DNA from: Robiginitomaculum sp.
GTDB taxonomy: Bacteria > Pseudomonadota > Alphaproteobacteria > Caulobacterales > Maricaulaceae
Assembly: GCA_021647375.1 (NCBI GenBank)
Contig: JAKIUV010000074.1
Span: 1 to 12,866, forward strand
Direction of reading: 5' to 3'
Length of the DNA stretch: 12,866 nucleotides
The translations under genes were made by a program, and so were the position numbers. Shown piece by piece: positions 6,583 to 12,243 of this stretch. How positions within the stretch are numbered: position 1 is the first letter of the stretch; each line of letters begins with the position of its first letter. A model generated the notes under the pieces. That model did not search any database. It was not told where the DNA came from and saw nothing but the letters and a program-made list of their open reading frames with translations.

Positions 6583-6711
6583 GTGAATAACCCGAACCGA
6601 GCGCAGCGAGGCAAGGGCGACCGCCCGTCGCGCCAAATGGCGCGCCCTCGCGGAAGCGTGTGCTCTTTCTTGCACACTGCCGTGAGCGATATAAAAAGGA
6701 AAAAACCATGA
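6583..6711 (+). CDS. Leader ORF 1, 42-codon Arg-rich peptide coupled to the acyltransferase
   Basis: This short ORF starts at GTG, with AAGGGAG seven bases upstream. It ends in a TGA (6709-6711) that overlaps the acyltransferase ATG as ATGA, a classic arrangement for translational coupling. The peptide is strongly basic. It shares RA-x-RGK near the start, a central PS...M-x-R, and TAVS-x-I near the end with the leader before the transporter gene, in the same frame and at the same relative position. I do not recognise the peptide. Almost all of it is encoded by the structured repeat described separately, so the reading frame may be incidental to the RNA structure. The Shine-Dalgarno, the matching frame in both copies and the ATGA overlap argue that it is translated. 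Confidence 0.55.
   Translation: MNNPNRAQRGKGDRPSRQMARPRGSVCSFLHTAVSDIKRKKP
6596..6688 (+). repeat. Structured leader element, copy 1 (three hairpins)
   Basis: This 93-base element is closely related to the one at 7539-7628. Conserved ends (ACCGAGC..AGCGAGGCAAGG and CACTGCCGTGAGCG) flank three hairpins. Hairpin A is GGGC-GACC-GCCC (6615-6626), B is CGCGCC-AAAT-GGCGCG (6629-6644) and C is GTGTGC-N8-GCACAC (6658-6677). GGCA (6610-6613) can pair with TGCC (6678-6681) to close the whole as a four-way junction. Compared with copy 2, stem positions change in matched pairs, which points to selection for pairing. It ends 19 bases before the acyltransferase ATG. Class unknown: a cis-acting RNA or a dispersed palindromic repeat. 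Confidence 0.7.
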
Positions 6712-7490
6712 GGTCTTTATTATTCAATATTTCATTTTACGTGCTGACGGTGTTTTTTGCCCTGACGTGCGTGTTGTTATCGTTCCTGCCGGGGCGCAAG
6801 CCAATTATGTTTGGGCTTTGGGCTTATTCCAAGACCATGGTTTTGCTGATGCGCTTTGTCGCCGGGATTAAGGTCGAGGTCAAAGGTCATGAAAACCTGC
6901 CCGCCGAAGGGCCTTATATAATAGCGCCCAAGCACCAAAGCTACGGCGACGGGTTTGTGGTGTTTTCCCAGTTCTTTGATTTGTCATTCGTTGCCGATGA
7001 TCATTTGGAAAAATTCATGACGCTCAAGCATATTTTGCGCAAGGCGGGCGCGGTGATGATTGATAATTGCGGCGGCTCTGATGTGCGCGATAAACTCCAA
7101 ACCAAAGCGGAGATAGTCCGCGCCGAAGGTCGTCGTCTGTTGATTTACCCCGAAGGGCATTTGTCCGCACCGGGCGAACAGCGCCGTTATAAAAAAGGCA
7201 TTTATCATCTGTACAAAGATTTCGGTTGTGCCGTCGTGCCTATTGCGACCAATTTAGGCCAGCGCTGGAACCAAAACGTCTGGAAGAAATATCCCGGCAC
7301 TGCGATGGTGGAATTTCTAAAGCCCATTGAGCCGGGACTAGGGAAGGACGAATTTATGGAACGATTGGAAACTGTCATAGAAACCCGCTCATTGGAGCTT
7401 CTGGACTATGAAAATCCGGGCGCGCTCATCCATTCACGCGAAACCCTTGCAGACGGCGCCGTCATGATGCAGGATAAGGTCAAAGCGTAA
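6708..7490 (+). CDS. PlsC-type lysophospholipid (1-acylglycerol-3-phosphate) acyltransferase
   Basis: This 260-residue enzyme transfers an acyl chain to a lysophospholipid or lysophosphatidic acid at the inner membrane. An N-terminal hydrophobic segment (about 5-28) anchors it. Catalytic motif I is KHQSYGD, with His76 and Asp81 in the H-x4-D arrangement. Motif III reads YPEGHLSAPG (147-156), where most members have FPEGTR, so Thr-Arg is replaced by His-Leu. VVPIATNLG (177-185) is the last family motif. I chose ATG at 6708 because AAGGA lies seven bases before it. A GTG at 6660 would add 16 residues encoded by the upstream repeat and lacks a site. The start overlaps the leader stop (ATGA). The next coding gene is a lysophospholipid-type transporter, which supports a re-acylation role. 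The symbol plsC is plausible but the substrate is not proven. Confidence 0.87.
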   Translation: MRSLLFNISFYVLTVFFALTCVLLSFLPGRKPIMFGLWAYSKTMVLLMRFVAGIKVEVKGHENLPAEGPYIIAPKHQSYGDGFVVFSQFFDLSFVADDHLEKFMTLKHILRKAGAVMIDNCGGSDVRDKLQTKAEIVRAEGRRLLIYPEGHLSAPGEQRRYKKGIYHLYKDFGCAVVPIATNLGQRWNQNVWKKYPGTAMVEFLKPIEPGLGKDEFMERLETVIETRSLELLDYENPGALIHSRETLADGAVMMQDKVKA

Positions 7491-7528
7491 ACGCATTATA
7501 TAAAGGGTGTATGCCCGGGGGAGACACT

Positions 7529-7639
7529 ATGAACAAGTACCGAGCAAAGCGAGGCAAGGCCAAGTGGCCGTCGGCGCTCATGCGCCGCACCCGCGTAGGC
7601 GTGCGCTTTTCGCGCACTGCCGTGAGCGCAATATCATGA
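7529..7639 (+). CDS. Leader ORF 2, 36-codon Arg-rich peptide coupled to the transporter
   Basis: This short ORF starts at ATG with a strong GGGGGAG five bases before it. It ends with TGA (7637-7639) overlapping the transporter ATG as ATGA. The peptide is very basic, beginning MNKYRAKRGK and ending TAVSAIS. It aligns with leader 1 at both ends and near the centre. The transporter has no Shine-Dalgarno of its own (GAGCGCAATATC precedes its ATG), so its translation probably depends on ribosomes that finish this leader. That dependence is stronger evidence for translation than in copy 1. The function of the peptide itself is unknown. Confidence 0.6.
   Translation: MNKYRAKRGKAKWPSALMRRTRVGVRFSRTAVSAIS
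7539..7628 (+). repeat. Structured leader element, copy 2 (three hairpins)
   Basis: This 90-base relative of the element at 6596-6688 has the same conserved ends. Hairpin A is GGCC-AAGT-GGCC (7558-7569), B is CGGCGC-TCAT-GCGCCG (7572-7587) and C is GTGCGC-TTTTC-GCGCAC (7601-7617). GGCA (7553-7556) and TGCC (7618-7621) can close the junction. Against copy 1, hairpin A changes one pair, B three pairs and C one pair, each time on both strands. Loop lengths in A and B are conserved and loop sequences are not. The net length difference is three bases, which keeps the reading frame. Confidence 0.7.
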
Positions 7640-8976
7640 GCGCCAAACACGCCGTCACATTATTAACCAGCCGCAGATTTCTGCCGTTATTTTTGGCCCA
7701 GCTTGCTGGTGCGTTTAATGACCAATTTCTCAAACTTGCTCTGATTGCATTGGTGACCTGGGGCGGGTTTAAAGTGTTCGGCATGGAGCCGCAGGTTATC
7801 GCGCCGATTGCCGGGGCTATTTTTACCGGATTTTTCCTCATATTCTCGGCTATGGCTGGGCAGGTGGCAGATAAATTTGACAAGGCTTTGGTTCTGCTCC
7901 GGGTAAAGCAAGCCGAAATATTTATTATGCTTTTGGCCGCGGTCGGATTTTTTATTCAAAGCCCGATATTACTGCTCATCACGGTTGCGCTTATGGGGGC
8001 GCAATCTGCTTTCTTCTCGCCGACCCGTAATGCCGTACTGCCGCAATGGTTGACGGACAAAGAACTAATTTCTGGCAATGCCTTAATAAGCGGGTTTGTA
8101 TCTGTGGCCATTTTATTGGGTCAAGCGCTGGGTTTGTTTTTGGTTGTCAGGGCAGGCGGATTGCAAACTGTCGCAATTATTTTGGTTGTGTTGGCCGTCC
8201 TTGGCTGGCTGGCTATTCGCCAAGCACCGCCCGCGCCGGCGGCTGACCCGGATATTAAAATAGACTGGTTAATCATTCCCCAAATCATCAAAACATTTTG
8301 GTTTGCGTGGAAACGCCCCAATGTTTTCAAACCAATGTTGGGTACGGCTTGGTATTATTGGCTAAGCGCGGCTGTGTTGATCCTCATGCCTGCATTTATC
8401 AAAGTCGTCTTACATTACGATCAATCGCTGATGATTGTTGTCATGGTTATATTTACACTCGGTGCGCTCGCAGGCGCCATGTCTTGCATGGTTTTTTCCA
8501 AGCCGGGCAAAGAGGCTATTACGCTCAGTGCTATTGGTGCCTTGGGTGTTGCGGCTTTTACATTTGACTTATTTTTACAAGGCCAGAACGTAGCGCCTAT
8601 TGTATTTGAAAGCTATGTTCCCGCAAGTGAAAGCACCAAAGCCGTATTGGGAACGGCCAAGGATTTCTTTGAAAGGCCGGGGGCTAATCGTTTTATGGGG
8701 TCGCTCATTGGCGCCGCATTTAGTTCTGCGCTTTTTGTTGTGCCGCTCAATACTATGGCGCAAAGCCGGGCGGAGCCTTTACACCGTGCCCGGTTACTGG
8801 CAGCAGGCGCATTGCTTCTCAATTTGTCCACAACATTGTCGCAGCTCATGATTGCCGCTATGGGCTGGTTGTCCATACCCATGCATTTTGCGTATGCGCA
8901 GATTGCTTTTGTAAGTTTGTTGATCGCTGCATACGGGTTTCACCGTGCCAAAGTGCTCAGAAAAATGAAAGACTAA
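7636..8976 (+). CDS. LplT-like MFS transporter (probable lysophospholipid transporter)
   Basis: This is a 446-residue inner-membrane protein of the major facilitator superfamily with about 12 hydrophobic helices. The opening RRFLPLFLAQLAGAFNDQFLK is characteristic of the LplT branch, as are FSAMAGQVADKFDKA (the loop 2-3 motif A region) and MGAQSAFFSPTRNAVLPQW. In enterobacteria LplT flips lysophospholipids into the cytoplasmic leaflet for re-acylation by Aas. In many other bacteria the transporter and acyltransferase are fused. Here they are separate neighbours, which supports the assignment. I chose ATG at 7636, overlapping the leader stop. The same frame runs open upstream to a GTG at 7507, but that extension is encoded by the repeat and has no membrane or family sequence. 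The methyltransferase gene starts three bases after its stop. Confidence 0.85.
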   Translation: MSAKHAVTLLTSRRFLPLFLAQLAGAFNDQFLKLALIALVTWGGFKVFGMEPQVIAPIAGAIFTGFFLIFSAMAGQVADKFDKALVLLRVKQAEIFIMLLAAVGFFIQSPILLLITVALMGAQSAFFSPTRNAVLPQWLTDKELISGNALISGFVSVAILLGQALGLFLVVRAGGLQTVAIILVVLAVLGWLAIRQAPPAPAADPDIKIDWLIIPQIIKTFWFAWKRPNVFKPMLGTAWYYWLSAAVLILMPAFIKVVLHYDQSLMIVVMVIFTLGALAGAMSCMVFSKPGKEAITLSAIGALGVAAFTFDLFLQGQNVAPIVFESYVPASESTKAVLGTAKDFFERPGANRFMGSLIGAAFSSALFVVPLNTMAQSRAEPLHRARLLAAGALLLNLSTTLSQLMIAAMGWLSIPMHFAYAQIAFVSLLIAAYGFHRAKVLRKMKD

Positions 8977-8979
8977 ACT

Positions 8980-9504
8980 ATGCGCGGCTATTTCGGGATT
9001 GGGGTGCAGGGTATATCCAAGGCGGGTAATTTGGGTGCGGTTATGCGCACGGCCCATGCCTTTGGCGCGAGTTTTGTCTATACAATAGATGCTCATCACA
9101 AAGCCTTGGGCATAGACGTGACCGATACATCTAAGACGTTGAAACATCTGCCCCATTATCAGTGGGATAGTGTAGACGATATGCGCTTGCCGCAGGGCTG
9201 TATGTTGGTCGGGGTGGAATTATGCGAGCGCTCTATTGATATGCCCAGTTTTCGCCATCCTCTAAATGCTTGTTATGTGCTTGGCCCCGAACAAGGGTCG
9301 CTATCCCCCGAAATGCAAGGCCTCTGCACCCATATCGTCAAAATCCCGACTAAATTTTGTATCAATGTCAGTCTAGCGGCGGCGCTTACATTATATGACA
9401 GAACGCTATGCCTAGGCGGATACCCAGAACGCCCCATGATGCCCGGCGGCCCAGGTTTAGCGGCGGTGGAAGAGTGGCGGAAATTACGTGCGCGGGAGGG
9501 GTAA
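8980..9504 (+). CDS. SpoU/TrmH-family RNA 2'-O-methyltransferase
   Basis: This 174-residue protein has the three SPOUT (SpoU) motifs. Motif 1 is NLGAVMRTAHAFGA (17-30) with Asn17 and the catalytic-type Arg23. Motif 2 is YVLGPEQGSLSPEM (99-112) with Glu104. Motif 3 is IPTKFCINVSLAAALTLYDR (122-141), the knotted SAM-binding end. The family methylates a ribose 2'-O in tRNA or rRNA, but target and position cannot be told. The protein lacks the extra N-terminal domain seen in RlmB-type enzymes. Motif 3 has IPTKF where many members have IPM-x-G, a mild variation. The start lies three bases after the transporter stop with no Shine-Dalgarno, so coupled translation is likely. It has no obvious link to lipid metabolism and probably only shares the transcript. 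Confidence 0.87.
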   Translation: MRGYFGIGVQGISKAGNLGAVMRTAHAFGASFVYTIDAHHKALGIDVTDTSKTLKHLPHYQWDSVDDMRLPQGCMLVGVELCERSIDMPSFRHPLNACYVLGPEQGSLSPEMQGLCTHIVKIPTKFCINVSLAAALTLYDRTLCLGGYPERPMMPGGPGLAAVEEWRKLRAREG

Positions 9505-9520
9505 TAGGGGGAGCGATATA

Positions 9521-9557
9521 TGAACCCAATATAAATTTTAGGCTCAGAAAGGGTTCA
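9521..9557 (+). terminator. Weak terminator or hairpin candidate after the methyltransferase gene
   Basis: TGAACCC (9521-9527) and GGGTTCA (9551-9557) are perfect seven-base arms 23 bases apart. No T run follows directly, only GGTTTTCT ten bases later. It may be an end-of-transcript hairpin but is not a typical intrinsic terminator. A TATAAA at 9570-9575 could be a -10 for the next gene, without a clear -35. Confidence 0.25.
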
Positions 9558-9586
9558 GACCGGGTTTTCTATAAAGCAATCCTACA

Positions 9587-9602
9587 CAGACGATTAAGTC
9601 TG
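9587..9602 (+). repeat. Hairpin CAGAC-GATTAA-GTCTG in the leader of glycine-zipper gene 1
   Basis: This perfect five-pair stem with a six-base loop lies 52 bases before the first glycine-zipper gene, in its probable untranslated leader. No role is assigned. Confidence 0.25.
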
Positions 9603-9653
9603 GGAACACCGACAGGCAATTTCGCCGCCCGGGTTCTTGTTTTGGAGTTTGAC

Positions 9654-10403
9654 ATGAAAATGCTTACAACCTTACGCGCCGCAACCATTAAGGCCATTGC
9701 AGGGGCGACCCTCGCAGGTGCGGCAATTTCCCTCCCCGCTCTGGCTCAGGCTACAGATTATAATAGTGGTTATTATGATCCCGGCCAAAAGTGCCGCTCC
9801 CAAGAAAATGATGCCCAACTGATCGGCGGCCTTCTTGGCGCTGTTGTTGGTGGTGTCACTGGCTCACAAGTCTCTGGCAATGGCGCCCGCACTGAAGGCT
9901 CCGTTATCGGTGCCGTGCTCGGCGGTTTGGCTGGAGCCGCTATTGGCGACGAAAGTGTAGATTGTGACAAAAAACGCAACAGGCGTTTTAATACGGCCTA
10001 TAGCGGTCAAACATATGGACGCCGCACTCCCGTTGTCTATGACCGCACGGTTACGACACGCCGCATTTATCAGCCTAATGGTGTTTATCGTAATAATGAT
10101 TACCGCAACTCGAATCGCCGTTATCAAAACAACGGCTACCGCAACAATGAGTATAATAATGCTGGATATAATTACGGTGGCTATAACCAGCGTAGCGGCT
10201 TGCGCGCCCAGATAGAAGACGTGCGCTACCGCCTACAGGACTTGCGCCAAGAAGACCGTTGGTTAAAGCGTGAAATGCGGCGTGGCTATAGCCAGCGTCT
10301 TGAGCGCCGCTGGGATCGGGTTTGTAACGAGATCGAACGGTTAGAGCGCAAACAGCACCGCTTGAAAAAGCGTCTGCGCAAGCAAAACAGAAACCGCCAC
10401 TAG
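9654..10403 (+). CDS. Secreted glycine-zipper protein 1 with basic C-terminal coiled coil
   Basis: This 249-residue protein has a signal peptide likely cut after LPALA (residue 31) and no lipobox. Residues about 55-98 form a glycine-zipper two-helix region (LIGGLLGAVVGGVTGSQ and SVIGAVLGGLAGAAIGDE), as in Rick_17kDa_Anti-type envelope proteins. A 130-180 stretch is rich in Asn, Tyr and Arg (YRNNDYRNSNRRYQNNGYR). The last 65 residues form a highly basic predicted coiled coil (LRAQIEDVRYRLQDL...RLKKRLRKQ). Such a tail could bind anionic envelope or nucleic-acid surfaces, but that is inference. I chose ATG at 9654, with GGAG six bases upstream. An open extension back to 9408 overlaps the methyltransferase gene and would bury the signal peptide. 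A strong terminator follows. The function is unknown. Confidence 0.82.
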   Translation: MKMLTTLRAATIKAIAGATLAGAAISLPALAQATDYNSGYYDPGQKCRSQENDAQLIGGLLGAVVGGVTGSQVSGNGARTEGSVIGAVLGGLAGAAIGDESVDCDKKRNRRFNTAYSGQTYGRRTPVVYDRTVTTRRIYQPNGVYRNNDYRNSNRRYQNNGYRNNEYNNAGYNYGGYNQRSGLRAQIEDVRYRLQDLRQEDRWLKREMRRGYSQRLERRWDRVCNEIERLERKQHRLKKRLRKQNRNRH

Positions 10404-10425
10404 GTTTCATATTATGACCAAGAAG

Positions 10426-10453
10426 CGGGCTCGTATTTTGCGAGCCCGTTTTT
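10426..10453 (+). terminator. Strong rho-independent terminator after glycine-zipper gene 1
   Basis: CGGGCTCG (10426-10433) pairs perfectly with CGAGCCCG (10441-10448) around a seven-base loop and is followed by TTTTT. It separates glycine-zipper genes 1 and 2 into distinct transcripts. Confidence 0.92.
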
Positions 10454-10559
10454 GTTTGAACTCTCTCCTTAGGGGAAAAATTTGGCGGGTTACACGGTTA
10501 CTGCTGAAATGGGGTGAAACGGTGTAGGATTTGCACTATGCAGATGTAATATAACACCC

Positions 10560-10589
10560 GTCCCGCATCGGGACAGGAGGTTTCCTGTC
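10560..10589 (+). promoter_or_regulatory. Two mutually exclusive hairpins in the leader of glycine-zipper gene 2
   Basis: GTCCCG-CAT-CGGGAC (10560-10574) and GACAGGA-GGTT-TCCTGTC (10572-10589) are both perfect stems and share GAC at 10572-10574, so only one can form fully at a time. They lie about 32 bases before the start codon, after a TATAAC that may be a -10 (10550-10555, no clear -35). The layout resembles a small attenuator or thermosensor, but no T run follows. I match it to no known riboswitch. Confidence 0.4.
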
Positions 10590-10621
10590 TTAGGATGGGG
10601 CTGTCAAGTTTGGAGTAGCTT

Positions 10622-11347
10622 ATGAAAATGAAAATAATTACAGCAACACTGTTTACGGGCGCATTAATGCTATCAACATCGGCGTCAGCTCAATTATTTG
10701 GCGGCAACAATGGCAATACACTACTCGGCGCAGGTATCGGCGCGAGTCTTGGCGGTGTTCTTGGCTCAAACCTCGCTGGCACAGGCGTGCAGCAAGAAGG
10801 TACCGCCATTGGCGCTTTGCTCGGCGGCATAGCTGGTGCTTCATTGGCAAATAGTGGCGGTTCTCGCTATGGGGGTTCAGGTAGTTCAGGGCGTTACGGC
10901 GACTTTGTGCCAGCCTATGGTCCCGGATATGGAAATGGATATGGCATGTCGTCTTATGGTGCATTTGGCGGGTCATATGCTAGGGGTAACGCATATTCAT
11001 ATGGGTATAACTATCCTTTAGCTGCCCCCATGCCGGCACCGCAATATATTCGCGGTGGAAGCCTCGTGAACACCTACATAATCCCGCACACCTCTTACAA
11101 AGTATACCATCCTGCCCCGGCACCTAAAATCAAATATGAACATATATATCAACCACAACAAGTGATCACCAAGCGGATTGTCCATTCTGCGCCTGCTCCA
11201 AAAATAGAATATGAGCATGTATATGCACCCGCTCCGGCTCCCATTGTAAATGTGTTGCCAACCCCAACAGGCACGTATTGTTATGCTGGTTCTGATAAAC
11301 GCTATGATCGTTTGGGCAATTTGGTGAGCGCTGGCGCCTGTAATTAG
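10622..11347 (+). CDS. Secreted glycine-zipper protein 2 with APAPKI repeats
   Basis: This 241-residue protein has a signal peptide likely cut after TSASA (residue 23). Residues about 31-77 hold the glycine zipper (LLGAGIGASLGGVLGSN, GTAIGALLGGIAGASLAN), paralogous to the neighbours on both sides. A Gly/Tyr/Ser-rich stretch follows (80-130). Then come two copies of a 16-residue repeat, HPAPAPKIKYEHIYQP (163-178) and HSAPAPKIEYEHVYAP (188-203), and a Pro-rich linker. The C-terminus, TYCYAGSDKRYDRLGNLVSAGAC, has Cys220 and Cys240, which could form a disulfide. GGAG lies upstream of the ATG. It is not a lipoprotein by sequence. The Pro/Ala repeats look like a spacer crossing the periplasm or cell wall, but that is inference. 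Confidence 0.82.
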   Translation: MKMKIITATLFTGALMLSTSASAQLFGGNNGNTLLGAGIGASLGGVLGSNLAGTGVQQEGTAIGALLGGIAGASLANSGGSRYGGSGSSGRYGDFVPAYGPGYGNGYGMSSYGAFGGSYARGNAYSYGYNYPLAAPMPAPQYIRGGSLVNTYIIPHTSYKVYHPAPAPKIKYEHIYQPQQVITKRIVHSAPAPKIEYEHVYAPAPAPIVNVLPTPTGTYCYAGSDKRYDRLGNLVSAGACN

Positions 11348-11454
11348 GCTTTCCCTGTTTCATTTGTAACGCAATAAGGCAGGTTTCTTAGGAGCAAGAG
11401 ATTTTTTGTTATGTTGTATCATTGTAGCTTCAGCTAAGGTTCATGTTGTAAATG

Positions 11455-11469
11455 TTAACCGCCCTTGAA
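11455..11469 (+). promoter_or_regulatory. Imperfect CtrA-like box upstream of glycine-zipper gene 3
   Basis: TTAA-N7-TGAA matches seven of the eight defined bases of the CtrA consensus TTAA-N7-TTAA and lies 24 bases before the start codon. A one-mismatch site alone is weak evidence. It gains some weight from the perfect box in front of the next gene. Confidence 0.25.
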
Positions 11470-11492
11470 TATACCTTTGGAAAGGGTTCAAC

Positions 11493-12068
11493 ATGAAATT
11501 CTTTGGTAAAATAGCGGCTATAGTTGCAGTTGCATTCGCGACACCAATAGTAGCCAGTGCCCATGACAATGGCTATGCCCACAGCCACCGGAGCAATGGC
11601 GGCGACCAATTGGTCGGCGGCCTGCTCGGCGCAGTGGTTGGTGGTGTTATTGGCTCCAACGTGGCAGGTGGTCATAACCAAGATGAAGGTACAGCTATCG
11701 GTGCGGTCATCGGCGGTATTGCGGGTGCGGCCATTGCTGGTGGCGGCAATAATTCTTACAATAATCGGCGCTATAACAACCAAGGTTACAACCAAAGTTA
11801 TTACGGCAATGGATATAATACTGGTTACAACAACCGTTTTCCCAACAACGGATATCAACAACCCTATTATGGCGCTGGATATAATCAGGCCTATTTTCCG
11901 CGTACATCCTATTATGGCGGTAATATCGGTGGTGGCTATTACGGCAATACCCAACCGCGCGTTAACATCAGCATAAATTCAGGTTATGGATCTTACAATT
12001 ACCGCCCAAGGCGCATTCACCGCCCGCACCATCGCCGTCATGTTCATAACAGGCATTGCCACCATTAG
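11493..12068 (+). CDS. Secreted glycine-zipper protein 3 with His/Arg-rich tail
   Basis: This 191-residue protein has a signal peptide likely cut after IVASA (residue 23). Its glycine zipper (about 39-83: QLVGGLLGAVVGGVIGSN and GTAIGAVIGGIAGAAIAGG) is the closest match to that of protein 1 and shares EGTAIGA-x-x-GGIAGA with protein 2. Residues 85-165 are a low-complexity Asn/Tyr/Gly region of GYN and YYG motifs. The last 18 residues (RIHRPHHRRHVHNRHCHH) are very rich in His and Arg with one Cys, suggesting metal or polyanion binding. AAAGGG precedes the ATG. A terminator follows. Tandem duplication with divergent tails is the simplest origin for genes 1-3. Confidence 0.82.
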   Translation: MKFFGKIAAIVAVAFATPIVASAHDNGYAHSHRSNGGDQLVGGLLGAVVGGVIGSNVAGGHNQDEGTAIGAVIGGIAGAAIAGGGNNSYNNRRYNNQGYNQSYYGNGYNTGYNNRFPNNGYQQPYYGAGYNQAYFPRTSYYGGNIGGGYYGNTQPRVNISINSGYGSYNYRPRRIHRPHHRRHVHNRHCHH

Positions 12069-12092
12069 GGCCTGTGGACGCTTGAATTGAAG

Positions 12093-12122
12093 AATAGGCT
12101 CGTTGCAAAGCGGGCCTATTTT
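12093..12122 (+). terminator. Rho-independent terminator after glycine-zipper gene 3
   Basis: AATAGGCTCG (12093-12102) pairs with CGGGCCTATT (12111-12120) with one G-U pair and an eight-base loop, and TTTT overlaps the end. It lies 25 bases after the stop codon. Confidence 0.85.
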
Positions 12123-12200
12123 GTATCTAACCCATTTTACCCTGATTGGGGTAGCGGGAGCGCCGCCCTCTCTTACCTCGTGCAAGCAATTGCCAATCCG

Positions 12201-12215
12201 TTAATAAAAGGTTAA
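12201..12215 (+). promoter_or_regulatory. ctrA-box: Perfect CtrA box TTAA-N7-TTAA
   Basis: TTAA-TAAAAGG-TTAA matches the full CtrA recognition consensus with the correct seven-base spacing. It lies 29 bases before the start of the following secreted-protein gene. Among the gaps between genes it is the only perfect copy I found. In alphaproteobacteria CtrA controls envelope and polar genes in the cell cycle, and this window also encodes DivL, an upstream regulator of CtrA. The site is close to the start codon, so it could act on a promoter with a short leader or repress it. Confidence 0.5.
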
Positions 12216-12243
12216 TAGGATTTTATGCAGATTGTGAGGTTTT

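Noticed and set aside
6660..6707. A GTG start at 6660 for the acyltransferase
   Set aside because: There is no ribosome binding site before it, and AAGGA lies at ideal spacing before ATG 6708. The added residues lie ahead of the natural membrane anchor.
7507..7635. An N-terminal extension of the MFS transporter starting at GTG 7507
   Set aside because: The frame is open, but the 43 extra residues are encoded mostly by the repeat element, have no membrane or family features, and lack a Shine-Dalgarno. The LplT-like sequence begins at MSAKHAV (7636).
6583..7639. Insertion sequence or CRISPR origin for the two repeats
   Set aside because: There are only two diverged copies, with no transposase, no target-site duplication that I can see, and no regular spacer pattern.
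9408..9653. A longer first glycine-zipper protein starting near 9408
   Set aside because: It overlaps the methyltransferase gene by about 100 bases and would bury a clear signal peptide that begins at 9654 behind a GGAG.
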